Positions 17,910-27,134 of a stretch of 64,000 nt of DNA are shown here, piece by piece; position 1 is the stretch's first letter; every line of letters begins with the position of its first letter. The notes under the pieces are model-generated. The model searched no databases, was not told where the DNA came from, and saw only the letters and a list, made by a program, of their open reading frames with translations. The DNA is from Calothrix sp. NIES-3974 (GTDB taxonomy: Bacteria; Cyanobacteriota; Cyanobacteriia; Cyanobacteriales; Nostocaceae), in assembly GCF_002368395.1 (NCBI RefSeq), contig NZ_AP018254.1:1550001-1614000 (forward strand), given 5' to 3'. The translations under genes were made by a program, and so were the position numbers.

Positions 17910-18617
17910 TCAGCTGCTGACCGACTGTTCATGATGTTGAATAAATCCAGAATCATTCACACAAACAACCTGATGAGTATGTTTTGTCCTAGGGTTAGCG
18001 TTACTGGTGATTGCTGATTCCTCAAACAAAGCAGATTCAATCGCCGATAGTGCTTTTTCTAAATCGTCGTTGACAATTTTTAAATCAAACTCATCAGCAG
18101 CCGAAATTTCCTCAATTGCGCGGTGCATTCGTTTGGCGATCGCTTCTGGAGAATCCTGTCCTCGTCCCCGAATCCGCTTTTCTAATTCGGCAATAGAAGG
18201 AGGAAGTATAAAAATACTAAATGCCTGGGGAAAGGACTTGCGCACCTGTCTTGCGCCTTCTAATTCTATTTCCAAGAGAACATTTTTGCCAGCATCAACC
18301 TGATTCTGCACAGGTGTTTTGGGAGTACCGTAATAATTACCAGCAAACTCAGCCCATTCCAAAAATTCCCCCCTGGCGACTAATTTTTCAAACTGTGCCC
18401 TGCTGATAAAGTGGTAGTGCTGGCCGTCAATCTCTCCCTCGCGGGGTGCGCGGGTGGTAGCAGAAACGGAATAATATAGGTCTGGATGACGCTGAAGCAA
18501 CAAACGCATTAAGGTACCTTTGCCGACACCACTTGGACCTGTCAAGACAATTAGCCTGCCTTGTGAGGTACAAAGTTTACTAGTATCACTATTTGCAACT
18601 GATATAACTTGCATCAT
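17910..18617 (-). CDS. gmk: guanylate kinase
   Basis: A 235-residue enzyme that phosphorylates GMP to GDP. P-loop GPSGVGKGT (residues 27-35), GMP-binding [20 protein letters not shown], lid region [17 protein letters not shown]. The body resembles the roughly 200-residue norm, followed by about 35 extra residues ([13 protein letters not shown] to EQSVSS) with no counterpart in the core fold. A repeat element abuts the stop codon, so part of this tail may be recent. The remA-like gene lies upstream on the same strand (226 bases). Confidence 0.96.
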   Translation of the reverse strand: MMQVISVANSDTSKLCTSQGRLIVLTGPSGVGKGTLMRLLLQRHPDLYYSVSATTRAPREGEIDGQHYHFISRAQFEKLVARGEFLEWAEFAGNYYGTPKTPVQNQVDAGKNVLLEIELEGARQVRKSFPQAFSIFILPPSIAELEKRIRGRGQDSPEAIAKRMHRAIEEISAADEFDLKIVNDDLEKALSAIESALFEESAITSNANPRTKHTHQVVCVNDSGFIQHHEQSVSS

Positions 18618-18843
18618 CCGCTCAACCTGTGAAATTTAATAGATAAAAGTTATTTATCTCTGGGAGGTGACTCCCAGAGAAAGCCTATAGCCATAGCTCA
18701 GTTACTTCATAAAGTAACCAATTTGACTAATAGGGTGGGTAGTATGCTTGAGAGGTATCCATTTATTTTCACATGTTACTGCCGATATGCCATAAATAGG
18801 GTGGGACTGATTACCCACCACGATAAATTTAATTATTTCTTGA

Positions 18844-19110
18844 TTAATTATCGACAACATGATGTTCACGAGCGATGACAAAGCGGTTTGCCACCGTTTC
18901 TGGTTGAATAGCCGATAGTATCACATGACTAGAATCAGTAATAATTACAGCCCGAGTCCTACGTCCGTAGGTCGCATCTACTAGTTGCCCGCGATCGCGG
19001 GCATCGGTAATAATACGCTTAATAGGGGCAGACTCTGGACTGACAATGGCAACTACTCGGTTGGCGGAAACAATATTGCCAAAGCCGATGTTGATTAATT
19101 GAATGTCCAT
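18844..19110 (-). CDS. remA: RemA/DUF370 family regulator
   Basis: An 88-residue protein matching the RemA family: [20 protein letters not shown], then [20 protein letters not shown] and [20 protein letters not shown]. In Bacillus subtilis RemA is a DNA-binding activator of biofilm and osmoprotection genes, encoded next to gmk. The same remA-gmk order holds here on the minus strand. Function in cyanobacteria is not established. Confidence 0.9.
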   Translation of the reverse strand: MDIQLINIGFGNIVSANRVVAIVSPESAPIKRIITDARDRGQLVDATYGRRTRAVIITDSSHVILSAIQPETVANRFVIAREHHVVDN

Positions 19111-19897
19111 AGGAAAATTACGCTATATGCTGCGTGATTTGCTTTTTTTTCGACTATTTCTCATATTATCCCTAAAAAATCTGCTACTACACCATGAATT
19201 CTCTGGCAATGATTTTGCCAGTTAATATTATTTTGGATTAGTTTTTTGGCAATCCACTTACCGAAAATCTTTCTTTAGATACAGGTAATTTTTTTCTACC
19301 AGAGCTAAGTAAAATCCTTTTCTGTAGTGTCATGCGTGAACTAGTATCAAAATAAGTAAATTAAATAGATGTTCATCGATGCGATTAATTAGACTTCACA
19401 TTCAGGGGAAAATCTATTTTGAGATTTTTTACATAAAGTGAAGTAAAGTATCGAGAACAGTCGTCTAGGAGCAGATTTAGAAGGTCAATATATTTGCCAT
19501 ATCACAACATATCATAAATTGATGGCATCATTACCGATGATTTAATTAATAGATGAATCAAAAAGTTTTCGTCAGATATAAAAAATATTTTGGCTGAATT
19601 GTCCAAATTACAGATATGTAAATCCCATTGTTTAATGACGATTGATGAATTTATAGATATTTACAGACGCAAGCAGGATGTTGTGGTGAATATTTGAGTC
19701 CAATTAATTATTTGTGGAAAGATAATTAGGGATTTAGGTGACAGAAATAGTTGATATTTCCAAATATTTGGGCAAATTAGCGCAAAAAAAGCAAATTATC
19801 ACCAAAAGTCAACATTGCTAGATAATATGGGCATATCAATATAGTATTGATATGCCCTGTAAAATACTTTTATTAAGCCCTAATTCTGGGGATTTCC
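19111..19897. other. long gene-free spacer
   Basis: 787 very AT-rich bases upstream of remA and downstream of the transglutaminase-like gene. No open frame of interest, tRNA, MITE or clear terminator was found; it should contain the remA promoter. Confidence 0.5.
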
Positions 19898-22240
19898 CTA
19901 TTGCCTTTTCATTTTTGTGTTTTGTTGGGTGGTGAATTCGCGCCAGCGATCGCGTAGTTTTTCCATCTCAGGGGGTTTTTGTCCGTAGCGCCAACTAACA
20001 TAGGCGTGACAAATTTCCGTTATCATTGCCCCAGTTTCCGGGGGAGAATTGGCAGAGACCACTTGCGCGTATTCGAGGGGGGTTTGGGCTGGATGCTTGG
20101 AAAACCCCTGTTCCCCCCCCCACCGCAGCATATATTGATACAACCTTTCCATCGGAGGTAGTTTGCCCATAGCCGCCTTGACTCGAAGTTGATGCCACTG
20201 TTGATAGATTAGCCAAACACTGAAAGCAAATCCAGTCATTACCGTTAAGCCAGTAATCAGACCTAGCCATCCCTGGGTAAATAGGGCAATCAACCAAGCG
20301 ATAAATCTAGCCAAGTTGCCAAAAATCGAGGCAAACAAATGATTTAAAAAACCGGTGACAGGAGATGGTAGCCAACCAGCTACCCATTTCCAGAATTTTT
20401 GGAGGACAGTAAAAGTTTGGGTTTCTTCCACCGAGGGGGGAATTAGAGGGTGTCCAGGAATGGGATCAAAAGTAAACCAACCATAGTTAGGAAAATAGAC
20501 CTCAGTCATTGCATAGGCATCAGTGTTACGCACGATGTACAACCCCGTAAACGGATTGAATTCCCCTGGAGCAAATCCAGCCACCAAACGAGCTGGAATA
20601 CCAATCGAACGCAACATAATCGTTAAGGTGGTGGAAAAATGGTCAGGATAGCCGCCACGATTTTTAAATAGAAAAGCAGTGACCAAATCCTCATCTTCCC
20701 CTAACAACGGTAAATCATCGGGATTATCAGGAAGTTGATAGGACTGTTTCAGATACTGAGCTAGATACAAAGCCTTTTCGTAATTAGAAGTCAACGGCTT
20801 AATTTCATTGCCAACCCGATTTCGGTTATAGTCCGCCAGAATTTTTTCCGTATGGTTACGCACCTGCTCGGCGATCGCCGGTGGAACCTGTAAATAATGA
20901 CTGAGAATCCCCGGTGGATAATTATTACCAGCTTGACCTAAAAGAGTGCGATCGCGATAGGGAACATCAGACACCACCGTATAGGTAAACCCATCCCCCA
21001 GTTGTACAGGTGCGCGCAAACCACCTTCAGGGTCAACCGCGATCGCCGGAGCGGGAAAGTAGATTTCCCTGGGGATACTCATGGCTGGAACTAAATTCGG
21101 CATTGTTGCTACCACCGAATAGGTTTGAATCACTTCCTGGGTTTTGCCCCTCATTTCCAAAGGGGGTATGGTCAATTGATAGGACCAGGGGGGACGACGA
21201 ATCGTGTTTACCTGGTCATTCCGTGATATTTCCCAGCCCTGACCAGTATAGCGATCAAAAGCCAAAACCCGCCAAAACCCTTCCACCTGGGAACGAACCC
21301 GCATCAACACCTTGGGAGTCATTTGTCCCCGTCGGTTTTGGTTAATACTGCTATTAAAACCGTAGTAGGAAGTCGAATCTAAACCACCGGAACCATTTCC
21401 ACCACTTCCTTGACCATCTTCCCCCTCACCAGTCCCATTCCTCGCAGCGCGACTGTAACCAGGGTTGATAATAGTGCGACCAGTAAAATCCCCGCGAATT
21501 TCCACCGGAGAACTCACCGGGAACATCCGCAACTGATAGCCAGGAAAACGAGGTAAAACGGCGAAAATACCCAAACCAATCGCCAAAACTAAGGAAAATA
21601 AGCCAAAATAAGATGGCAAAGACGACTTACCAACCCGAAGTCCGCGTCCTTGCCTAATTAATGGATCTGGTCGAACTCCCAAACGCGAACGATAGTCCAT
21701 CACCAACGTTGGTAAAGCCACCGCCAGAAATACTAATAGTACTGGGGCAAACGCTAAGGTCTGACTTAAAGTTGCCGCCACACCCAATAAAATCACTCCA
21801 ATCACAATTGAATAGCCCAAATCCTTCCTTCGTGGCATATCAAAACTGTGTAAAACCTGGAGTTGAATCAATAACTCAGCCAAAATCAGCCGTGTATCGC
21901 CACCATTACGCGCATTCCCCAGTAATTGACCAAAAAATGCACCCAGGGCTAACAACATACCAATCGCGATCGCAAATTTAATTGCTACATTTCGGCTACG
22001 ACGACGCTGGTAACTCCATATCGCCCCCACCGTATTCAATGGTGCAGACCAGAAACTAAATCCTGTTTCGGCTGCCACATCGACGGCTATCACCCCCACG
22101 ACCACCAACGCTAATACTAGCACCCGTAATCGCCTTGAATCTTCTACTTGCCCTACAGGTGTTCTAGAGGATGGATCAACACCAGAGCCACCTGCCCATA
22201 ATAGTCGCCAATGCCGACTAATCTCGATAATTTTCGACAT
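19898..22240 (-). CDS. transglutaminase-like membrane protein (TgpA/DUF3488 type), catalytic residues lost
   Basis: A 780-residue protein with an N-terminal bundle of membrane helices (residues about 40-240), a periplasmic transglutaminase-core domain (about 450-600), a further helix around 675 and a C-terminal DUF4129-like tail. Overall layout is that of TgpA. The usual catalytic Cys in RGYCxHF is Pro532 here (GGYPDHFSTTL), and the usual His in DAHAW is Tyr576 (DAYAMTEV); Asp592 (FDPIPG) remains. It is therefore probably not a cysteine transglutaminase or protease. ATG 22240 preferred over GTG 22273. Monocistronic. Confidence 0.85.
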   Translation of the reverse strand: MSKIIEISRHWRLLWAGGSGVDPSSRTPVGQVEDSRRLRVLVLALVVVGVIAVDVAAETGFSFWSAPLNTVGAIWSYQRRRSRNVAIKFAIAIGMLLALGAFFGQLLGNARNGGDTRLILAELLIQLQVLHSFDMPRRKDLGYSIVIGVILLGVAATLSQTLAFAPVLLVFLAVALPTLVMDYRSRLGVRPDPLIRQGRGLRVGKSSLPSYFGLFSLVLAIGLGIFAVLPRFPGYQLRMFPVSSPVEIRGDFTGRTIINPGYSRAARNGTGEGEDGQGSGGNGSGGLDSTSYYGFNSSINQNRRGQMTPKVLMRVRSQVEGFWRVLAFDRYTGQGWEISRNDQVNTIRRPPWSYQLTIPPLEMRGKTQEVIQTYSVVATMPNLVPAMSIPREIYFPAPAIAVDPEGGLRAPVQLGDGFTYTVVSDVPYRDRTLLGQAGNNYPPGILSHYLQVPPAIAEQVRNHTEKILADYNRNRVGNEIKPLTSNYEKALYLAQYLKQSYQLPDNPDDLPLLGEDEDLVTAFLFKNRGGYPDHFSTTLTIMLRSIGIPARLVAGFAPGEFNPFTGLYIVRNTDAYAMTEVYFPNYGWFTFDPIPGHPLIPPSVEETQTFTVLQKFWKWVAGWLPSPVTGFLNHLFASIFGNLARFIAWLIALFTQGWLGLITGLTVMTGFAFSVWLIYQQWHQLRVKAAMGKLPPMERLYQYMLRWGGEQGFSKHPAQTPLEYAQVVSANSPPETGAMITEICHAYVSWRYGQKPPEMEKLRDRWREFTTQQNTKMKRQ

Positions 22241-22693
22241 TCTGATGAAAATCTCGCATCTGCATACACGCACACAACGATTTTGACTGTGACGAAAATA
22301 ACCAAACCAAATATTTTTTTCTTTTCGGCTGGTTCAGACATCAAAAGCACCGCATCGTCAAAAATTGACTTTTGCCAGTGCCCCGTCAAACCAATTCGCA
22401 ATAAACAATTCGCAATTTGCAACTACAAATTAAATTATGTAGATGCACAAGCAGTGAGTCCAGTTGGCTGTGTCGGTTTGCGTACCAACAAACTGGCAAA
22501 CCCACAGGAAGACAGCTAATTACGAATAGACAATTATTGTGGTCAATCGCTGTTTGTCTATCAAGATAGGTCGGAAATTATGGATTGTCATCGTTAATAC
22601 TACGGCAGAGGAACAATTATCCATGCCATAAGTGATAGTTTTAACATTTAAGCTGGATAGCAACTGGAGATTCAACGGGGTTGGTGATTAGCA
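22241..22693. other. spacer with hairpin
   Basis: About 450 bases. An open frame at 22211-22519 on the plus strand overlaps the neighbouring start and looks spurious. Bases 22459-22498 (CCAGTTGGCTG...CAACAAACTGG) form a hairpin. Confidence 0.45.
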
Positions 22694-23680
22694 TTAAACC
22701 GCATTAATCACCAGCGTTAGGGGTGGTTGGATACACTCATCCAAGCTCAATTCCAAAATCCAAGCTTGTTGAGGGGAACTCGCTGTTAATTCTAAACTCA
22801 AGCTACCAGCCCCAGTTGCCTGGGCAACAGCACCAGATGTTTGATCCCGGACAGTGATTGTCCCGGAACAGGGCAAATCTCCTCGCACCCGCAATGCTCT
22901 TGCACCATCTGGTCCAGTGGATTCTACCCGTAAATTTAACATCCCGGCACTAGTTAACCAGCGTCGCTCAATCACTGGTTGGGTAGCAGAAATTTCCAAA
23001 GTCAGGTTTTCGAGCAATTGCTTGGCAGCAATCAACGACAGGGCCATCTGTTGACGTTCCTGAAGTTGCTCATAGTCCTGCTCTAAAATTGGCAAACTCG
23101 CTAAAGTATCTACCGAGCGATAGGGAGTACGTAAGACCATCCCCGCTAACTCGTTGAGAGCCTGTGGCTCATTGGGAAATAAAACTTCCACCGCTTGCAC
23201 TAATTTTGCCCCCAGGGGAATTGAGGATGCAATCAGCCCTTGGCATTTGGCCAATAACTGTTGGAAAACCCGTTCGGGTAAATTGGTCGGTAAATTGAGC
23301 AATGATTGCTGAAACGACCAATTCCAACCAGGGTTAAGAACAACAGCTGGGTTGTCCACATACTCCGGATAATCGACTAATTGAGACTCCCAAGGGAATA
23401 AAGGAGGATGGTTTTCGATTTGAATTTTTAACCGACGCTTCAGGACGGCTTGGAAACGTTCTTGCACAGTAGGAATTTCTCCTAGTTGAAAGGTTGGGGG
23501 TAGAGAATCTGCTGATGACAATGAACCGATGTCATGAGTAACACCAGTTCCATCAGTAGCTTGTTGATTTACCCCGTAATTTTCCTTACAATCTTCCACA
23601 GTATTTTCTAAGGTTTCGGCATTTTCTGCCAACAACCATCGTAGTAACTGGTTTTGTAAGGATTCTGAGTTACTATTCAT
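22694..23680 (-). CDS. patU: PatU-like heterocyst patterning protein
   Basis: A 328-residue protein without a catalytic motif. It is named from position: it follows the hetZ-like gene, overlapping it by 8 bases (ATGAATAG), so translation is probably coupled. In Nostoc PCC 7120 hetZ is followed by patU, there split into patU5 and patU3 (from memory). The N-terminal half is acidic and probably disordered (to residue about 85). The C-terminal third is strand-rich (LRVESTGPDGARALRVRGDL, then QQAWILELSLDECIQPPLTL). ATG 23680 chosen over GTG 23692. The name rests on synteny; no motif was recognised. Confidence 0.65.
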   Translation of the reverse strand: MNSNSESLQNQLLRWLLAENAETLENTVEDCKENYGVNQQATDGTGVTHDIGSLSSADSLPPTFQLGEIPTVQERFQAVLKRRLKIQIENHPPLFPWESQLVDYPEYVDNPAVVLNPGWNWSFQQSLLNLPTNLPERVFQQLLAKCQGLIASSIPLGAKLVQAVEVLFPNEPQALNELAGMVLRTPYRSVDTLASLPILEQDYEQLQERQQMALSLIAAKQLLENLTLEISATQPVIERRWLTSAGMLNLRVESTGPDGARALRVRGDLPCSGTITVRDQTSGAVAQATGAGSLSLELTASSPQQAWILELSLDECIQPPLTLVINAV

Positions 23681-24863
23681 GAGTAGAAGCACCCGATCCG
23701 GACATTAAAGAGTTACGAATTTCCCAAGCTTGTTCCAAAATTTTAAACCAACGCTTTTGTAGTTGCGCTGTAGATAACCCCAGGGTTCTGGCAATTTTTT
23801 CATCCGTGTGTCCTTGTTGTTTTAATTCCAACAATCCCCGTTGTTTGTCATCCAGTCCGGCGATAAAAACATCCCACTGTTGGGGTGTTAATCCTAAATT
23901 CATGTTTAAATCGGCTTCCAACCATTCGTGGACTAATTCCCAACGATGGAGTAGGGCAAAACGGATTAAATGATACTTAAATCTTTGTTGGAGATAATCC
24001 CGTTGCCGTGAAGTTAAACCGAGAACCGATTCAATTTCTTGGGCAGACAAGTCCTGGAGACGCAGGGCAAAATAATCGGCACAATCGTTTTGTTGTCGCT
24101 CTTCGAGATAATTCATCAATTCTTCGATGACCACCGAGCGTAAAGTTTCTTCCTGGGGTTCCGGTTCCGGTTGGGTGGCCATGGCGCTGCGCAACTGCTG
24201 CACTGCTGGGTCTTCCCAATTCCCATCGGCTTCGCTGGTACTTCCTTCAGCAGCTTGCTCAATATCCACACAGGTTTCTGGAGGTTGCTGCTGGGAAAAG
24301 GTCTGAGCGCGGAGAATAATTAATTGTTGTTGCCGACCGGGAAGGGGTATACGCCGTTTACCGTACCGTTCCGTAAATGCCATATACTCGGATAATTGCA
24401 ACTGGGTTTGGGGTTGGTACGTCGCTCCCATTTGATTTTCCCGGCGAAAGGCATTTAGAGCTTCCAAATAAAAACTCTGTAAAAAGTCTTCAATAATTGT
24501 GAGGCGACCCTGGTAACTTAATTGCCTTTGGGGCGGATTAATATAGCGGTAGATAATGGCACTGAGTGTACTATGCAGTTCAACTCGACCGCGATGTGAA
24601 CCCAAATTGTAGTACCGTAGACATTGCTGTAGACGATGGCGAGCCAAACTCATGGCCGAACTTGCGATCGCACCAGAGGCTTGAATGCGTTTACTCTCAC
24701 TGCAAATCCGATACACTTCTGTCGTAATCCGCATGGCGACATCACGGCAGTTTTGTTCTGAAGCTTTGGTCGATTGCCGAAGCTCTTGATATAGGAATTC
24801 AAATATCGCCTCCACGCCGATAGAATTGTCTCCCTGAATAGTTGTGGTTGCGGCTAGATTCAT
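23673..24863 (-). CDS. hetZ: HetZ-like heterocyst differentiation regulator
   Basis: A 396-residue protein. The N-terminal half is helical (VEAIFEFLYQELRQSTKASE, then LQQCLRYYNLGSHRGRVELH). The C-terminal third has two sigma-region-4-like helix-turn-helix segments (LSAQEIESVLGLTSRQRDYL; HTDEKIARTLGLSTAQLQKR). Length and place after amiC-murI-sds fit HetZ of Nostoc PCC 7120 (about 400 residues, from memory), needed early in heterocyst differentiation together with HetR. No complete HetR inverted repeat was found upstream; only a GGGGTCT half-site lies about 15-25 bases before the ATG. A HetZ paralogue cannot be excluded. Confidence 0.75.
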   Translation of the reverse strand: MNLAATTTIQGDNSIGVEAIFEFLYQELRQSTKASEQNCRDVAMRITTEVYRICSESKRIQASGAIASSAMSLARHRLQQCLRYYNLGSHRGRVELHSTLSAIIYRYINPPQRQLSYQGRLTIIEDFLQSFYLEALNAFRRENQMGATYQPQTQLQLSEYMAFTERYGKRRIPLPGRQQQLIILRAQTFSQQQPPETCVDIEQAAEGSTSEADGNWEDPAVQQLRSAMATQPEPEPQEETLRSVVIEELMNYLEERQQNDCADYFALRLQDLSAQEIESVLGLTSRQRDYLQQRFKYHLIRFALLHRWELVHEWLEADLNMNLGLTPQQWDVFIAGLDDKQRGLLELKQQGHTDEKIARTLGLSTAQLQKRWFKILEQAWEIRNSLMSGSGASTHE

Positions 24864-25096
24864 AGTCTCGTTCTAAAAAAGACCCCAACATAGCTATCTA
24901 TTACCTGTAGGATTTTAGTGATACTGAAAATCACGAGGGTATAAGCTTAAAGACAGGATAAATCCCCAGTTACAAATCAAGGTTAACCTAATTATTCCCA
25001 AATCCGAGGGGATTATTTACAATCTCCACAATTTTGAGGAAACCATAACCGACACGCTTACCCACTATCACTACAAATAATTTTTTGACTGACCTT

Positions 25097-25576
25097 ATGG
25101 ATTTACAAGCACAAATTCAATCGCTGGTTGACAATGCACCCCAAGATGGTGTGACACCGCAACTGATGATTGCGATCGCGCCAGTGCTACAAGCAATCGC
25201 TCAACCACTTCGTCACCTTCAATACTACATTCTCCAAGATATGGATCACCATTGGATTGTGACAACTTTGAGCAATCGTACTAACCCGAATCTGGAAAAG
25301 CGAGTAATTTACGCTTTCCCTACCTTACAAGATGTTTCGACCAACACTGATGCTGGTCTTGACCCTCAAGTAATTGCTGCACCCATTCCTGTTATCCATC
25401 TATTATTCCAACTCGTGGCATTGGAACCCGTAGATAGTATAGTTTTTTTTGAAACCCCTGGCACGATGAGCAATGCTGTGGAAATACCGCGACACCAACT
25501 CCAGAGCCAAATCCAAGGATTTTTACACACACAACAAAAACCCAATTCCAGTCCTATACCTCCTGATATCGCCTAA
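25097..25576 (+). CDS. conserved cyanobacterial protein of unknown function
   Basis: A 159-residue soluble protein beginning MDLQAQIQSLVDNAPQDGVT; no family with known function was recognised. Alternating strands and helices (YYILQDMDHHWIVTTLSNRT, PQVIAAPIPVIHLLFQLVAL) suggest a compact domain. ATG 25097 preferred to TTG 25085. It is transcribed divergently from hetZ, sharing a 233-base promoter region. Confidence 0.65.
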   Translation: MDLQAQIQSLVDNAPQDGVTPQLMIAIAPVLQAIAQPLRHLQYYILQDMDHHWIVTTLSNRTNPNLEKRVIYAFPTLQDVSTNTDAGLDPQVIAAPIPVIHLLFQLVALEPVDSIVFFETPGTMSNAVEIPRHQLQSQIQGFLHTQQKPNSSPIPPDIA

Positions 25577-26162
25577 TCGAATCAGATATCAGCTTAACCT
25601 GCTTCTCGCCAATTGTGCAGTGTTAACTTCTAGTCATACTTGAAATTAGGAAGTGGGGAGTAGGAACCTGTAGCGTTTCGGGTTTCACCCAACATGAATC
25701 GCTCCATGACCCAAGTTCTCGCATACCCTACCGTACTCAAGACTCTGTATCCCATTATTTTTGTCAATATACCGCAGTCCTAAATAATTTGTGAAATCTT
25801 ACATGTGGGGTTGTTAACGGTTGACAGTTAACAGTCACCAGTCACCAGTCAACGGCACACTATTTTTCACGACTTAAATCGGATTGCTGTAATTCGTAAT
25901 TGATAATAACCTACCGCATGGCTTGCGCCTAAGTAATTCCTAGTTACTCTGAAGTCGAGGGTATTCACACACCTGTCCATAACTCAAACTAGAGGCTAGT
26001 GACCAGAAATTACCTATTCGCAATTACGTAGCTTGCTTCCCGCGTAGCGGGTATTACGTAGACGCATAGCGACTTGCCATAGGCTATTACAAATTACGTA
26101 GCTTGCTTCCCGCGTAGCGGGTATTATGAATTACGAACTACAAATTACGAATTACTCCTTAA
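25577..26162. other. repeat-rich spacer
   Basis: Holds a family C MITE-like element (25770-25891) and two copies of the CCCGCTACGCGGG/TTCGTAATT module (about 26030-26070, 26095-26135). No gene is supported. Confidence 0.6.
25770..25891. mobile_element. MITE-like element, family C
   Basis: 122 bases with inverted ends TACCGCAGTCC / GGATTGCTGTA and internal GTTAAC/GTTGACAGTTAAC segments. Related copies at 34874-34972 and 37388-37520. No coding capacity. Confidence 0.7.
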
Positions 26163-27134
26163 TTAATACAACCGACTAATCACATAATCAGCAAGGTTTA
26201 TCAGAGAGTAGCGCGAATCCGATACTGGTAAATCCGCTAGATGCTCAATCGCTAATTTGGCATGATGGGCTGCTAAATCCCGCGCTTTACTAATTCCCTG
26301 ACTATCATTAATTATTTCTAAAGCTTGCTCTAGGTCTCCTGCTTGGGCGAACTCTCGCTCAATCAACACGTCTAAACAGGGTTTCTCTTCCAAGGCAAAC
26401 AAAACTGGTGCCGTTAAGTTACCACTTCTAAGGTCTGAACCAGCAGGCTTTCCGAGGGTGTCGGCGGAACTGGTGAAATCTAAAATATCATCGACTATTT
26501 GGAAGGCTAACCCCAGGTGACGACCATAATCATACAGGTGTTCCGCCATTGATGGGCTAACTTCGCTTAGTATCCCAGCAGCCTTGGCACTATTGGCAAA
26601 TAATGTTGCTGTTTTGTAATAGCTTTTTTCTAAATAGGCTTCCATCGATAGACTGGTGTCAAATCGATTTAAACCCTGCTGTATCTCCCCTGCTGCCAAA
26701 TCCATAATTACCTGTGACAGCAATTTTACTACTTCTAGGTTATCTAGGTTAGCTAAGTACCAGGAGGCTTGGGCAAACAAAAAATCCCCCGCCAAAATGG
26801 CAATGCGATTACCAAATAAACTATGTACGGTCGGTATCCCCCGTCTTAACTCGGCTTCATCCACCACGTCGTCATGGACTAAGCTCGCGGTATGAATCAT
26901 TTCCGTAATTTCCGCTAATCGGCGATGGCGTTGACTAATACCACGCTCCAGCATGGTTGCCCGCGATATTAGGAGAACGATGGCTGGTCGAATTCGCTTA
27001 CCCCCCGACCCGAACAAATGTTCGGCGGCAGCCGATAGGATGGGATGACCATTGCCAACGAGTTGCTTGAGGTTTTCGGCAAGCATTCGCAGGTCTGCTT
27101 CCACAGGGGAAAAAAGGGAGGTAGCTGGGGTCAT
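26163..27134 (-). CDS. sds: trans-polyprenyl (solanesyl) diphosphate synthase
   Basis: A 323-residue prenyl elongase of the long-chain type, which makes the C45-type chain for plastoquinone in cyanobacteria. First aspartate-rich motif DDVVD (residues 88-92) followed by EAELRRG, second motif DDILDF, and GSGGKRIRPAIVLL at the N-terminal substrate site. Chain length is inferred from family and from position beside murI/amiC. ATG 27134; 1.1 kb of non-coding DNA lies upstream. Confidence 0.9.
   Translation of the reverse strand: MTPATSLFSPVEADLRMLAENLKQLVGNGHPILSAAAEHLFGSGGKRIRPAIVLLISRATMLERGISQRHRRLAEITEMIHTASLVHDDVVDEAELRRGIPTVHSLFGNRIAILAGDFLFAQASWYLANLDNLEVVKLLSQVIMDLAAGEIQQGLNRFDTSLSMEAYLEKSYYKTATLFANSAKAAGILSEVSPSMAEHLYDYGRHLGLAFQIVDDILDFTSSADTLGKPAGSDLRSGNLTAPVLFALEEKPCLDVLIEREFAQAGDLEQALEIINDSQGISKARDLAAHHAKLAIEHLADLPVSDSRYSLINLADYVISRLY

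Noticed and set aside
22211-22519. 102-residue open frame on the plus strand
   Set aside because: Begins inside the transglutaminase-like gene's start region and ends in hairpin sequence; composition is not protein-like.
24864-25096. Complete HetR operator upstream of hetZ
   Set aside because: Only a GGGGTCT half-site is present; no inverted partner at the required spacing.
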